Notes: generated by a model from the sequence alone, not told the origin. DNA of 64,000 nucleotides from Amarolinea aalborgensis (GCF_900491745.1 NZ_UETR01000004.1:310001-374000), one strand, 5' to 3'; positions 8,708 through 17,672 are shown, counted from the first letter of the stretch. Made by a program: numbers and translations.

Positions 8708-9541
8708 TCATTCAGCTTTCTGCGGCTTGGCAATTACGATCACGCGGTGCGTATTGTTGGTAAAAGGCCAACAGCTCACCAGGGTCAGGCGGGTGTCCGC
8801 AAAGGGGCCAATCCAACGCGCGTTGGCCTGGCGTACGGCTAACGGTTCCCCTTTCTCCTTCACGATGAAGCGATCTACAACCGCATAGCTGAACACCTGG
8901 TCGCCCACGCGCAATTGAATTGCGTCGCCGATGTTCACCTCGGACAGGCGGCGGAACACCATGCCCTTGATGTTGTTGTGCCCAGACAACACCACGTTGC
9001 CTACGTCACCGGGCCGCGCCGAATTCTCGTGCCAGCCGGCTGCGTAATCTGCGACTTCCCACTCCAGCGCGGTTTGTCCATTGCGCGTGACTGACTTCCA
9101 GCCAATCGGTATCACCGCTGCGTCCACGCCGATGCTTGGGATGACGAGATGGGTTGGCGCGCCGCTCACCGCCTGTTTGGCCGCGGGCGTGGCCGTGGGC
9201 GTGGATGAAGGTGTGGGCTTGGGCCGATCGCGCCCGCGTGGTACATCGTCAGCGACCGCCGTCAACGTCGCCGCGGGGAATGTGGCGGCTGTTGTCGTTC
9301 GGAACGGCGTAGGATCCACCGCGGCGGGTGCGTCGCCGCGCGCGGGGCCGCTGTTGTCTGGCAGCAGCAGCGCAGGCGCTTCGAGCGCCGAGGCAGCGAG
9401 TGACGCGTCTTGCGGGCTGGCGGGCAGCGGCGGGGGCAGCCAGTTGTCCCGCACCCAGGTCCAACCGGCCAATCCGAACAGCAGCGCGCCAGCCACAATC
9501 AGCAGGCTGCCGGACAGACGTAGAGAGGTTGTTCTTGTCAC
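8708..9541 (-). CDS. Sortase (class D/E-like) with N-terminal membrane anchor
   Basis: A 277-residue transpeptidase that cleaves sorting signals and joins proteins to the cell surface. A single N-terminal TM segment (about 8-30) and a low-complexity Pro/Thr spacer (35-125) precede the beta-barrel catalytic domain (128-277). The catalytic triad is visible: His188 in LSGHNN, Cys257 in LVSCWP and Arg266 in THRV. The gene overlaps the upstream plsC by 4 bases and ends an operon of LysM lipoprotein, PlsC and sortase. The LPTTG protein at 2882-3685 is an obvious candidate substrate. The class (D or E) cannot be fixed by eye. Confidence 0.92.
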   Translation of the reverse strand: MTRTTSLRLSGSLLIVAGALLFGLAGWTWVRDNWLPPPLPASPQDASLAASALEAPALLLPDNSGPARGDAPAAVDPTPFRTTTAATFPAATLTAVADDVPRGRDRPKPTPSSTPTATPAAKQAVSGAPTHLVIPSIGVDAAVIPIGWKSVTRNGQTALEWEVADYAAGWHENSARPGDVGNVVLSGHNNIKGMVFRRLSEVNIGDAIQLRVGDQVFSYAVVDRFIVKEKGEPLAVRQANARWIGPFADTRLTLVSCWPFTNNTHRVIVIAKPQKAE

Positions 9542-10224
9542 GATCGTTCTCCATCCGCAGACAGGTCTGCGTAAACGCCGCGATAGCTTGGCGGCAGCAT
9601 GCTCGCCAGGCGGCGCATGATCTGATCAGTGTAGACAGCCAGCTCCGGGCTGTGTGCGCGCGCCGCCTCGGGCGGCAGGCTGAACGGTTGGCCCACGACC
9701 ACGCGTACGTGCGCGCGACGCAGATGCGCCAGCTCTGACCACACCTTTTCTTGCCCCCAGGCGACCACGGGCACCATCACGACGCCGGTGCGCGCCGCCA
9801 GGTAGGCCGCGCCATCGTGTCCTTTCTGCAGTGCGCCTGTCTTGCTGCGCGTGCCCTCCGGCGCAATCGTCAACATCTCGCCCCGGGCCAGCGCGGCCAG
9901 CGCCGCGCGTATCGCTTTGCGATCCGCTTCGCCGCGGGCAACCCAAATGGCATTGGCAAAGGTGCGCAGCAGCCACCCAAGAAATGAGAAGCGCCGATCG
10001 TATTTGTCCGCGGCAAACACCGTCGCCTGGCGCGGCAAGATGGTGAAGATCGCCGGCGCATCCAGGATATTGAGGTGGTTGGCCAGCAGCATGGCCGCGC
10101 CGCTCAGCGGGATGTTCTCGATGCCTTCCGCCTTGAAATCGCTCAGGAGCCAAAAGAGAAAGCGCAAAATGCTGCGGACGATGCGATAGCCAAGCGGGAA
10201 TGGTGGGGCGGTGAGGTTGCTCAT
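9538..10224 (-). CDS. plsC: 1-acyl-sn-glycerol-3-phosphate acyltransferase family (PlsC)
   Basis: A 228-residue membrane-associated acyltransferase that should convert lysophosphatidic acid to phosphatidic acid in phospholipid synthesis. The catalytic block is NH50-LNIL-D55 (HX4D) and the phosphate-binding block is E123GTR126, both in the spacing usual for the family. A hydrophobic segment precedes the HX4D motif. The gene overlaps its upstream neighbour (LysM lipoprotein) and downstream neighbour (sortase) by 4 bases each, so all three are probably translationally coupled; the link between lipid acylation and envelope protein anchoring is only positional. Confidence 0.9.
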   Translation of the reverse strand: MSNLTAPPFPLGYRIVRSILRFLFWLLSDFKAEGIENIPLSGAAMLLANHLNILDAPAIFTILPRQATVFAADKYDRRFSFLGWLLRTFANAIWVARGEADRKAIRAALAALARGEMLTIAPEGTRSKTGALQKGHDGAAYLAARTGVVMVPVVAWGQEKVWSELAHLRRAHVRVVVGQPFSLPPEAARAHSPELAVYTDQIMRRLASMLPPSYRGVYADLSADGERS

Positions 10225-11234
10225 GGGTGATTCCGTCGCGCTTGTGGTATAATTCGGTAGCTTACGACCGGTCCGCTGGCCGGTACGAGGTCAATATCGA
10301 ACTCGGTATGACCGCCGCGCGGAATGACGTTGTGTTCAGGTTCGGCGCGTCGCACGCCCATCACGCGCCCTACCGCGTCGTACAGGGTGACAACCAGTGT
10401 GACTTCCACGGCGTCCTCTGGCCCGACATTGAAGACCTGACCGCTGACCTGGTAGATGCCGAAGTTGGCGCCGCTGCCTTCATCGGCGCGTACTTCCAGG
10501 TCACGGTAATAACTGCCGAGGTAGGCTGGGATGGCGGTCAACGGCTCTGCCAGGTAGCTGGCGAAACTGGCAGGCGCCGAGGCGAAGAGCAACGCAAAAG
10601 GCGCACGGTCGTTGGTATCCACCAGATCGGCCACTGGGGCTCCTTCTTTGCGGCTCAGAACCTGGTTATCTGCGTCAAGCAGACTGATCGCCAGGTTGAC
10701 CCCTTCGAGTGGTTGCCCGGCGCGATTGACAACTTCGCCAAAACACCAGAGTCCGCCCAAAGGGGTCTCGGCAAAGAAGATATTTTCAATCGTGTAGGGC
10801 AGCGGTGTAGACGTAGCTGTTGGCTCCGCGCCCGCTTCCGTGTCGTCGCCAGCGGTTGGAATGATCAACTCCTGGCCGACACGCAGGCTGCGTGGGTCAA
10901 GAATACCGTTACTTTCCTGGATCGCCGCGACGCTGACGCCAAAGCGATTCGCGATCCCCAGCAGTGTGTCGCCGCTGCGGATCGCATAGATGACCGGCGT
11001 TGGCGTTACGGTGGGCGTTGCGGTTGGCTCTGGCGTGTAGGGCGCGGGCGTTGACGTAGGTCTCTGCGTCGCCGCAGGGGTCAACGCAGGCACGGAGGTT
11101 GGCGGCATCGGCGTGGCGGTGGGCCGGGTGATGATTTGCCCGCAGGCGCTCAGCCAAACCAAGAGCGAGAGCGCCGCAATGACCGCGGCCCGCGCCGTGT
11201 GTGTTGCCGAGCAGAGTTTGCTTTCAGATGCCAT
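10221..11234 (-). CDS. LysM-domain lipoprotein with C-terminal FxLYD-like domain
   Basis: A 337-residue predicted lipoprotein. The signal ends in the lipobox LSAC with Cys31 as lipidation site. A Pro/Thr spacer (36-75) leads to a LysM domain (about 79-125; SGDTLLGIANRFGV, then LRVGQELIIP) that would bind peptidoglycan or related glycans. The C-terminal half (about 145-335) has two beta-sandwich-like parts, the last resembling FxLYD domains. No alternative start lies between the ATG and the lipobox. A TATAAT box ends only six bases before the ATG and there is no ribosome site, so the mRNA appears leaderless. It is the first gene of the plsC-sortase operon. Confidence 0.82.
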   Translation of the reverse strand: MASESKLCSATHTARAAVIAALSLLVWLSACGQIITRPTATPMPPTSVPALTPAATQRPTSTPAPYTPEPTATPTVTPTPVIYAIRSGDTLLGIANRFGVSVAAIQESNGILDPRSLRVGQELIIPTAGDDTEAGAEPTATSTPLPYTIENIFFAETPLGGLWCFGEVVNRAGQPLEGVNLAISLLDADNQVLSRKEGAPVADLVDTNDRAPFALLFASAPASFASYLAEPLTAIPAYLGSYYRDLEVRADEGSGANFGIYQVSGQVFNVGPEDAVEVTLVVTLYDAVGRVMGVRRAEPEHNVIPRGGHTEFDIDLVPASGPVVSYRIIPQARRNHP

Positions 11235-11240
11235 GCTGTG

Positions 11241-11268
11241 ATTATAGGGCGAAAACGTAAAATCCCAA
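11241..11268 (-). promoter_or_regulatory. Promoter giving a leaderless or nearly leaderless mRNA
   Basis: On the minus strand TTGGGA (11263-11268), 16 bases, then a consensus TATAAT (11241-11246). The expected transcription start (about 11234-11235) coincides with the ATG of the LysM lipoprotein gene. Confidence 0.55.
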
Positions 11269-11311
11269 ATCCCGGCCTCCTTTTTCTGGCGTGGTCGGAC
11301 GAGGTGTCTTT

Positions 11312-12289
11312 ATGCCAGGCAAGTTGCAGATGATCGCCGATCTCAAGGTGGGCGACACGGTGCTCAGCTATTTCCAGATTAAGCGCGCGCGCCTTGTTCC
11401 GTTCAAAGACTCCAACTCTGGCTCATTCTTGTCGCTGATCTTGAGTGACCGTTCTGGCCAGGTGAGCGCGCGCGTGTGGGAAAAGGCCGAGCAGGCGGCG
11501 GCCAACCTGAACGCCGGCGACGTGGTCAAGGTTCAAGGCAAGGTGCGCGCGTATCAAGACGGCATCTACATTGCGATTCGGCAAATTCGCCGCGCGCGGC
11601 CCGACGAAATCAACCCGGAGGATGTGGCCGCTGCGTCTGCCGGGGTTAGCAGCGAGCGTAACATGGACGCGCTGCTCGGCGTCCTACGCGATGCCATCCG
11701 CACCGTGGGGCGCCTTGACCTCCGCCGCCTGCTCGACAGCATCTTTGGCGATGCCGACTTCATGGCCGATTTTTGCCACGCACGCGCCAGCCCGCTGCAC
11801 CATGCTTACGTCGGCGGTCTTTTGGAACACACGGTCGAGATGCTGGTGCTTTCGCGCCCGCTGCTTGCTCTCTTCCCGGCCGTGGACGGCGATCTGCTGA
11901 CCGCTGCGATTTTGCTGCATGACGTGGGCCGAGTGCTGGAAGCCGGCGCAGGCCGTGACGCGCCGCGCTTTCCTGTGGGGTCCTTGATTGGACACCAGGC
12001 CCTGGCTGATGCCTGGCTGAGCGAACGCCTGGCGCAGATTCCCGACTTCGCGCCAGACCTGGCGCTGCATTTGCGGCACGTTTTGTTGAGTCACCACGGG
12101 TTTGCGGGAATGCCGGGACCTGCCACTTTGGAAGCGCTGGCGCTCACCCGCCTGAACTATCTCAGCGCGGAGATGAACGAGGCCACCTACGCCGCGCGCC
12201 AGGCGCAGATCCGTCGCCTCAACTGGACCGGCAACCTGGCGGCGACGCGCGGGCCGCTCTATGTGGGGCCGATCTCCAGCGAGGGGTGA
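11312..12289 (+). CDS. yhaM: OB-fold plus HD-domain 3'-5' exoribonuclease, YhaM type
   Basis: A 325-residue protein. Residues 1-95 form an OB-fold nucleic-acid-binding domain (starting KVGDTVLSYFQI). The HD phosphohydrolase domain (about 145-300) shows HHAYVGGLLEHT, LLHDVGR, GHQ and LLSHHG, the metal-binding His/Asp residues in the order expected for YhaM/CBF1-like 3'-5' exonucleases acting on RNA or single-stranded DNA. Start 11312 is chosen because GAGG lies nearby; a GTG at 11291 is possible. The gene is divergent from the LysM lipoprotein and separated from the protease gene by 41 bases. Confidence 0.82.
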   Translation: MPGKLQMIADLKVGDTVLSYFQIKRARLVPFKDSNSGSFLSLILSDRSGQVSARVWEKAEQAAANLNAGDVVKVQGKVRAYQDGIYIAIRQIRRARPDEINPEDVAAASAGVSSERNMDALLGVLRDAIRTVGRLDLRRLLDSIFGDADFMADFCHARASPLHHAYVGGLLEHTVEMLVLSRPLLALFPAVDGDLLTAAILLHDVGRVLEAGAGRDAPRFPVGSLIGHQALADAWLSERLAQIPDFAPDLALHLRHVLLSHHGFAGMPGPATLEALALTRLNYLSAEMNEATYAARQAQIRRLNWTGNLAATRGPLYVGPISSEG

Positions 12290-12330
12290 CCGACTGGGGC
12301 AACGCTCATTTCTACGATAGGAGGGTCTGT

Positions 12331-14352
12331 ATGACAAAGGTGTTTCGTCCACTCATCGTTCTGATCCTTTTGGCTGCGCTGCTTGTCGGCGCACTGCCGG
12401 TCAACGGGGCGCCTCCCACCCCTGACAGCTTGAGCCGCGCCGCGCGCGGCGCATTGACCATCACGCGCGATTCGACGACTGGCGCGGCCACGTTTGTGCG
12501 CGCCGACGGCGGACTTGTCAGCGGCGCAGACGCCAACTCTTTGCGCGCGGATGCCGCCGGCGCGGCGCGCGCATTCTTGACCCGGCATGAAGCTGCCCTG
12601 GGCATGCCGGACGTGGGTAAGCAAACCGAGCTGGCTGCGTTGAAACGCGATGAATTCGGCATGACCCATGTGCGCCTGCAGCAGGTCTACCAGGGCGTGC
12701 CCGTCTTCGGCGCGCAGCTCGTCGTTCACTTCAGTGCGGACGCACAGATGGTTCTCGCCCTCAACGGCCATTATGTGCCAGGGGTGGCAGTCAATGTCAC
12801 GCCGACCGAGGATGCGGAGGCCGCCCTGGCGCTGGCGCGTTCGCTTGACCCGCAGGCCCTGGTTTGGGCCAAGCCGGAATTGCGCGTTTACACGTCTGCG
12901 ATTGACCCGGCTGTCAGCGGCAATCACCTGGTGTGGTTGGTGCGGCTCTACGCAGAACAGACGCCCGCGCGCATGCTCTATGTCGTAGACGCACATACGG
13001 GCGCGATTCTGACCTCGTACAACGAGCTGGATACGGTGCGCAATCGCCAGATTTACACCGCAAACCATTCACAGACGCTGCCCGGCGCCCTGGTGCGCAG
13101 CGAGGGCGGGGCGGCCACTGGCGATGCCGATGCAGACCAGGCCTACCGCTTTCTTGGCGACACCTACGACTATTACTTCAGTCGTTTTGCCCGCGACAGC
13201 TACAATGCGGCTGGCGCGGCGATGAAGGCAACGGTGCACTACGGCACCAACTACCAGAATGCCTTCTGGAACGGCGCGCAGATGGTGTTTGGCGATGGCT
13301 TTCCCATTGACGATGTCACTGCGCATGAGATGACCCATGCGGTGACGGAAAACGAAGCGAACCTGATTTACCAGAATCAATCGGGCGCGCTGAACGAATC
13401 GTTCTCCGACATCTTCGGCGAAATCATTGATATGACCAACGGCGCCGGCAATGACACGCCGCCGGTGGCCTGGCTGATGGGCGAAGACCTGCCGGGCATT
13501 GGCGCGATTCGCAGCATGGCCGATCCCCCGCTCTACGGCGACCCCGACAAAGTCTCCAGCTACAACTGCACCAGCGCGGACAATGGCGGGGTCCACACCA
13601 ACAGCGGCATTCCCAACAAGGCTGCCTACCTGATGGCGGTTGGCGGCGCCTTCAACGGCCACACGGTGACCGGCATTGGGATCGAGAAGATGGGCCGGGT
13701 TCAGTACCGGGCGTTGACTGAATACCTGACCCAAGCGGCCACGTTCGTGGACAATGCCAACGCGCTGAACCAATCGTGCCGCGATTTGATCGGCAGTTAC
13801 GGCATCACCAGCGCAGATTGCACGCAGGTCAACGAAGCGGTGCTGGCTGTGGAGATGACCACGGCCGTGCCGTGCTCCAGCGGCGGCTGCGCGGTGCAGA
13901 CGACTGTGGCCGACGAGGCTGCATTCAAATCGCCGGCCGACGCCATTCGCACGGCGATCATCATGTACCGCACGCGCGAACAGGTGCTGCGCGGCGCCCC
14001 GGCCGGCGAGCATCTGATTGACCTATACTATCAGCACACAGCTGCCATGGCGCGCCTGTTGGCGCAAGACCCATCCCTGCGTCACGAGATGGCGGCCTTT
14101 CTGGTCGAGGTGACGCCTGGCCTGGAGGCGCTGGCCGCCAAGAATGAGCGCGCGGCTCGTTTGACCATCTCGCCGGCTGCCATTGGTCACCTGCAGGCAG
14201 TTTTGAACGGCTTTGAGAAGGCTGATCCCGCCAGTCCGCTGGCCGCCGCTATTCGCGCGGAACGCCAGCGCGTGGACCTGGACAAATTGGCTAATCAATC
14301 ATTTGCAGATGCCTGGGCGAACTTGAATCAATCGCTGCAGGCCGATCATTAG
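12331..14352 (+). CDS. Secreted thermolysin-like (M4) zinc metalloprotease
   Basis: A 673-residue secreted peptidase. AGGAGG seven bases upstream fixes the start at 12331. A signal peptide covers about 1-24. FTP/PepSY-type propeptide regions (about 30-215) act as chaperone and inhibitor in this family. The catalytic domain has the zinc motif H332EMTH336, the third ligand Glu356 in NESFSD, and the catalytic His422 in GVHTNSGIPN. After the M4 domain (ends about 500) there is an unusual helical C-terminal region of about 160 residues with no TPT linker; I do not recognise it. It probably digests extracellular protein and is followed after 19 bases by another secreted protein. Confidence 0.92.
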   Translation: MTKVFRPLIVLILLAALLVGALPVNGAPPTPDSLSRAARGALTITRDSTTGAATFVRADGGLVSGADANSLRADAAGAARAFLTRHEAALGMPDVGKQTELAALKRDEFGMTHVRLQQVYQGVPVFGAQLVVHFSADAQMVLALNGHYVPGVAVNVTPTEDAEAALALARSLDPQALVWAKPELRVYTSAIDPAVSGNHLVWLVRLYAEQTPARMLYVVDAHTGAILTSYNELDTVRNRQIYTANHSQTLPGALVRSEGGAATGDADADQAYRFLGDTYDYYFSRFARDSYNAAGAAMKATVHYGTNYQNAFWNGAQMVFGDGFPIDDVTAHEMTHAVTENEANLIYQNQSGALNESFSDIFGEIIDMTNGAGNDTPPVAWLMGEDLPGIGAIRSMADPPLYGDPDKVSSYNCTSADNGGVHTNSGIPNKAAYLMAVGGAFNGHTVTGIGIEKMGRVQYRALTEYLTQAATFVDNANALNQSCRDLIGSYGITSADCTQVNEAVLAVEMTTAVPCSSGGCAVQTTVADEAAFKSPADAIRTAIIMYRTREQVLRGAPAGEHLIDLYYQHTAAMARLLAQDPSLRHEMAAFLVEVTPGLEALAAKNERAARLTISPAAIGHLQAVLNGFEKADPASPLAAAIRAERQRVDLDKLANQSFADAWANLNQSLQADH

Positions 14353-14371
14353 AGGCAGAAAGGAATCCGAG

Positions 14372-15940
14372 ATGATGATGACGATGCTCCAACCTCAGTC
14401 GCCCCCGTCTGCGCTGCGCAATCGGCCACGCCGCATAAGGCTCTGGCTGCCTGCTGCGGTTCTGCTGCTCCTCCTGCTGGCGGTTAGCGGCGTGCTTGCC
14501 AGCTCCCCCAACGCACGCGTCGCGCCCGATTCGTATGAGGGCGTGGCGGTGAACGGCAGTCAGGCCAGCGCCCTGGTCGGCGCGGATGTCAACGACCTGT
14601 TTGTCTATGTTTACCATGCGGCCACCACCACCTGGGCGATCATTCCGTTCCAGGTGGATGAAGTGGATGCGTCTGGTTACTACACCACCACAGACCAGAT
14701 TCCGACCTTCGACGCGAATGACGAGATCGCCTTCATGGTTAGTGACCTCGGCGATCAAGCGCCAGCGTGGGCCTGGCTGTTGACCAGCGATCGTCTGACG
14801 CTGCCGCGGGTCGAGGTCAAGGTGGCTGATCCGGCTAATCCCGCCAACGCGGCGTATGCCTATATCGTGCGCAGTCAGGATGCCCTGGCGCTGGCGCCGG
14901 CCGACTATGTGGCCTATTCCACGGTAGACAAGACCTTCGACACCTCGGATTACCTGGCGGGCCTGTCGCCGCTGGCGCCTGGCAGCAGCGGCTGGCATCC
15001 AGGGCTGGAAAAGCTGCGCATCAAGAAATATACGCCGACTCCGCAGGACATTCTGGATCGCACACATATCCGTATTGGCATCCGGCCGCGCATCTTGGGC
15101 ATTTGTTTTCCTGCGCAGTACCTGTGTGAAGAGCAGCTTGCACAATATCTGCCGCCCGACTTCGATCTGGAGCCCACGAAGGATGGCCCGGTGCGCATCG
15201 TGGGCGGCGGCCCCGTGACGCCCACGTTGTTCTATCGCAGCAGCCTGTATGTCTCGTCAAGCCTTGATCTGAGCGCGCTGGCGAGCGACCCCAATGTGTG
15301 CAGCATCACCTATATGCGGGTGACCTTTGATCTGCGTGATCCGAACCAGAGCGCGTTTGCGCCCGCGACTTACTATGACTCCGCGGGCAGCACCGATCCG
15401 GTGAATGGGTCGCCGCCTGGCGCCGCCATCACTGGCGCGCCGCGCAGTTGGGTGCAGTACAGCGGCAGCCAGGGCAGCGTGGTGATCCTGGACAGCTTGA
15501 CGGCAACTGGCGGGACCCGAGCGCATTATTACCGTGACAACAGCACGGCGGGAACATGCACCGAAGGCGCCGATCCAGGTTCCAGCGGTTCCTACGGCGA
15601 GTCCGGCACGGAAATCACCAACCCTACGGGAATGTTGGGCATTGTCTTTGCTGGCGTCATTCAGCCGCCGACGGCTGGCCCGATCGGCGCGCCCATTCGC
15701 AGCAACCTGGATAATCCGCTGCAGAAGACCGCCAGCACGCAGTATTTGTGCAGTGTAGCCGATATTGACGGCAACCACCACGTGGATGTGACGGGCGACA
15801 TCGTGCCCGCAGCCAACGCCTGGTCATGCAGCAGCGGGGACGCATGCTACGTCGCCGCGGCAGATACCAATCACGACGGTACGGTGGACATTGACGATGT
15901 GCAGTTGGTCAGCGCCTGTTTTGGCTGGGCGTTGCCTTGA
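14372..15940 (+). CDS. Secreted protein of unknown function with C-terminal dockerin-like repeats
   Basis: A 522-residue protein with a positively charged N-terminus and a Leu-rich signal/TM segment (about 25-43). Residues 50-455 are beta-rich and of no family I recognise. They include a region beginning YEGVAVNGSQASALVG and several acidic segments. The C-terminus (about 465-522) holds two calcium-loop repeats of the dockerin type (DIDGNHHVDVTGD and DTNHDGTVDIDD), each followed by a short helix. AAAGGA eight to ten bases upstream supports the start. It lies 19 bases after the M4 protease and is probably in the same operon; it could be a protease partner or an independent surface protein. Confidence 0.7.
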   Translation: MMMTMLQPQSPPSALRNRPRRIRLWLPAAVLLLLLLAVSGVLASSPNARVAPDSYEGVAVNGSQASALVGADVNDLFVYVYHAATTTWAIIPFQVDEVDASGYYTTTDQIPTFDANDEIAFMVSDLGDQAPAWAWLLTSDRLTLPRVEVKVADPANPANAAYAYIVRSQDALALAPADYVAYSTVDKTFDTSDYLAGLSPLAPGSSGWHPGLEKLRIKKYTPTPQDILDRTHIRIGIRPRILGICFPAQYLCEEQLAQYLPPDFDLEPTKDGPVRIVGGGPVTPTLFYRSSLYVSSSLDLSALASDPNVCSITYMRVTFDLRDPNQSAFAPATYYDSAGSTDPVNGSPPGAAITGAPRSWVQYSGSQGSVVILDSLTATGGTRAHYYRDNSTAGTCTEGADPGSSGSYGESGTEITNPTGMLGIVFAGVIQPPTAGPIGAPIRSNLDNPLQKTASTQYLCSVADIDGNHHVDVTGDIVPAANAWSCSSGDACYVAAADTNHDGTVDIDDVQLVSACFGWALP

Positions 15941-15965
15941 CAGAGCGGACAACTCTTGTTAAAAT
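15937..15965 (+). promoter_or_regulatory. Promoter of the T-box/serS unit
   Basis: TTGACA (15937-15942), a 17-base spacer, then TAAAAT (15960-15965). The -35 box overlaps the stop codon of the preceding gene. Transcription should begin near 15972, about 420 nt before the serS start. Confidence 0.75.
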
Positions 15966-15991
15966 CAAGCCAACAATGGCATAACAGCGAA

Positions 15992-16259
15992 GACGGAGAC
16001 GATTAGCCTGCGTTGTGACCCACAGAGAATCGCCGGTAGGTGTGAGGCGATGGCACATGCACGGTGAAAAGCCCTCCCAGGCTCTCATCAGAAATGCCGG
16101 GCCATGCGCGGCGGCAGAGTACGCATGAGCGGAATCGCCCACGTTAGCGGGCCGGCATCAGGCAGCTGATGCGCAGAGGCTGCGCTGCGGCGCAGCAAAT
16201 CCAGGTGGCACCACGAACGCGCACCTCGTCCTGGCAGGATGAGGTGCGCGTCCTATTTT
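15992..16259 (+). promoter_or_regulatory. T-box riboswitch (serine) in the serS leader
   Basis: The T-box core CAGGTGGCACCACG (16202-16215) is followed by a terminator with an 11-bp stem (16217-16227/16241-16251) and CCTATTTT. Stem I is visible: outer GAT-AGCCT (16001-16009) pairs with AGGCT-ATC (16079-16089), and the AGAGA bulge (16024-16028) sits next to ATCGCC/GGCGAT (16029-16034/16046-16051). The candidate specifier is AGC (16070-16072), a serine codon, in the sequence GAAAAGCC. The antiterminator bulge TGGC (16206-16209) would pair with a GCCA tRNA 3' end, and both tRNA-Ser genes downstream encode GCCA. Uncharged tRNA-Ser would thus permit serS transcription. The specifier choice is inference. 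Confidence 0.9.
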
Positions 16260-16391
16260 GCCCGCCGGTCAGGCTGACATGCGCCCGTCGCAGGGAGGCA
16301 ATGGGCGCGTGGGGCCAGGCGCGCATCGCCGCGTAGCCAACGTGCCGGACGGCCTGGCTGGCGTGGGGTGATGGAAGGAAAGAGGAAAGCA

Positions 16392-17672
16392 ATGCTAGAC
16401 ATCAGATTCATTCGTGACAACCTGGAAATGGTCAAGCAGGCCATGCAAGACCTGCAGGCGTTTGACGCACCCGTGGACAGGGCGTTGGCGCTGGACGATG
16501 AGCGGCGCGAGATTCTCGTCGAACTGGAGAACCTGCGCGCACGCCGCAACACCGACAGTCGGCGCATCGGGCAACTGCTGCGCGAGGGACAGCCTGAGGC
16601 GGCCGCGGCCCTCAAGGCCGAGCTGGCCGACCTGCCTAATGGCATCAAAGCGCTGGAAGAGCGCCTGGCGCAGGTGGACCCGGCGCTGCGCGATGCCCTG
16701 CTGCGCATCCCCAACCTGCCGCTGCCCCAGGTGCCGGTGGGCAAGGACGACAGCGAGAACCTGGTCTCGCGTGTGGAGGGGCAGCCGCGCGCGTTTGATT
16801 TCACGCCTCGGCCGCATTGGGAAATTGGCGAAGCGTTGGGCATCTTAGACTTCGAGCGCGGCGTCAAGTTGTCTGGTTCACGCTTCTACGTGCTCAAAGG
16901 CCTCGGCGCCCGTTTGCAGCGCGCACTGATTACGTGGATGCTTGACGTGCACATCATGGATCACGGTTATACCGAGATCTATCCGCCCTACATGGTGAAA
17001 GCTGAGTGCCTGGTGGGCACCGGAAATCTGCCCAAGTTTGCCGACAACCTGTATCATGATGCGGAGGAAGACTACTGGCTCATCCCCACGGCTGAGGTGC
17101 CGGTGACCAACCTCTATCGCGATGAAATCCTGCCGCCAGGCGCGCTGCCCATCTACCACGTGGCTTACACGCCCTGCTTCCGCCGTGAGAAGATGAGCGC
17201 GGGTCGCGATGTGCGCGGCATCAAGCGCGGTCATCAGTTCGACAAGGTGGAAATGGTGAAATTTGTCGAGCCAGAGCAGGGCGAGGCCGAGCTGCAGAAG
17301 CTGATAGATAACGCTGAAGATATTGCCCGCCGCTTGCAGATTCCGCATCGCATCATTCAGATGTGCACGGGCGACCTGGCCTTTTCGGCCGCCGCCAAAT
17401 ACGATGTCGAGTTGTGGGCGCCAGGCGTCAACGAATGGCTGGAGGTCAGCTCCTGCTCGCTCTTCACCGACTTTCAGGCGCGCCGCGCCAATATCCGCTA
17501 CCGGCCGGACGTCAACAGCAAACCGCGGCACGTCTACACCCTGAACGGGTCGGGGCTGGCGCTGCCGCGTGTGCTCATCGCCGTGCTGGAAAACTACCAG
17601 CAGGCTGACGGTTCGGTCGTGGTGCCAGACGTCCTTCTCCCCTACATGGGCGGCGCCGAGGTGATTCGGTAG
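16392..17672 (+). CDS. serS: Seryl-tRNA synthetase
   Basis: A 426-residue class II synthetase that charges tRNA-Ser with serine via seryl-adenylate. It has the N-terminal long coiled-coil arm (about 25-105) that contacts the long variable arm of tRNA-Ser, and the catalytic core with motif 2 around FRREKMSAGRDVRGIKRGHQF and motif 3 near the end (NGSGLALPR). The start MLDIRFIRDN is typical of the family and has AGAGGAAAG just upstream. Expression is predicted to be controlled by the T-box leader at 15992-16259. Two tRNA-Ser genes follow after about 90 bases with their own promoter. Confidence 0.97.
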   Translation: MLDIRFIRDNLEMVKQAMQDLQAFDAPVDRALALDDERREILVELENLRARRNTDSRRIGQLLREGQPEAAAALKAELADLPNGIKALEERLAQVDPALRDALLRIPNLPLPQVPVGKDDSENLVSRVEGQPRAFDFTPRPHWEIGEALGILDFERGVKLSGSRFYVLKGLGARLQRALITWMLDVHIMDHGYTEIYPPYMVKAECLVGTGNLPKFADNLYHDAEEDYWLIPTAEVPVTNLYRDEILPPGALPIYHVAYTPCFRREKMSAGRDVRGIKRGHQFDKVEMVKFVEPEQGEAELQKLIDNAEDIARRLQIPHRIIQMCTGDLAFSAAAKYDVELWAPGVNEWLEVSSCSLFTDFQARRANIRYRPDVNSKPRHVYTLNGSGLALPRVLIAVLENYQQADGSVVVPDVLLPYMGGAEVIR

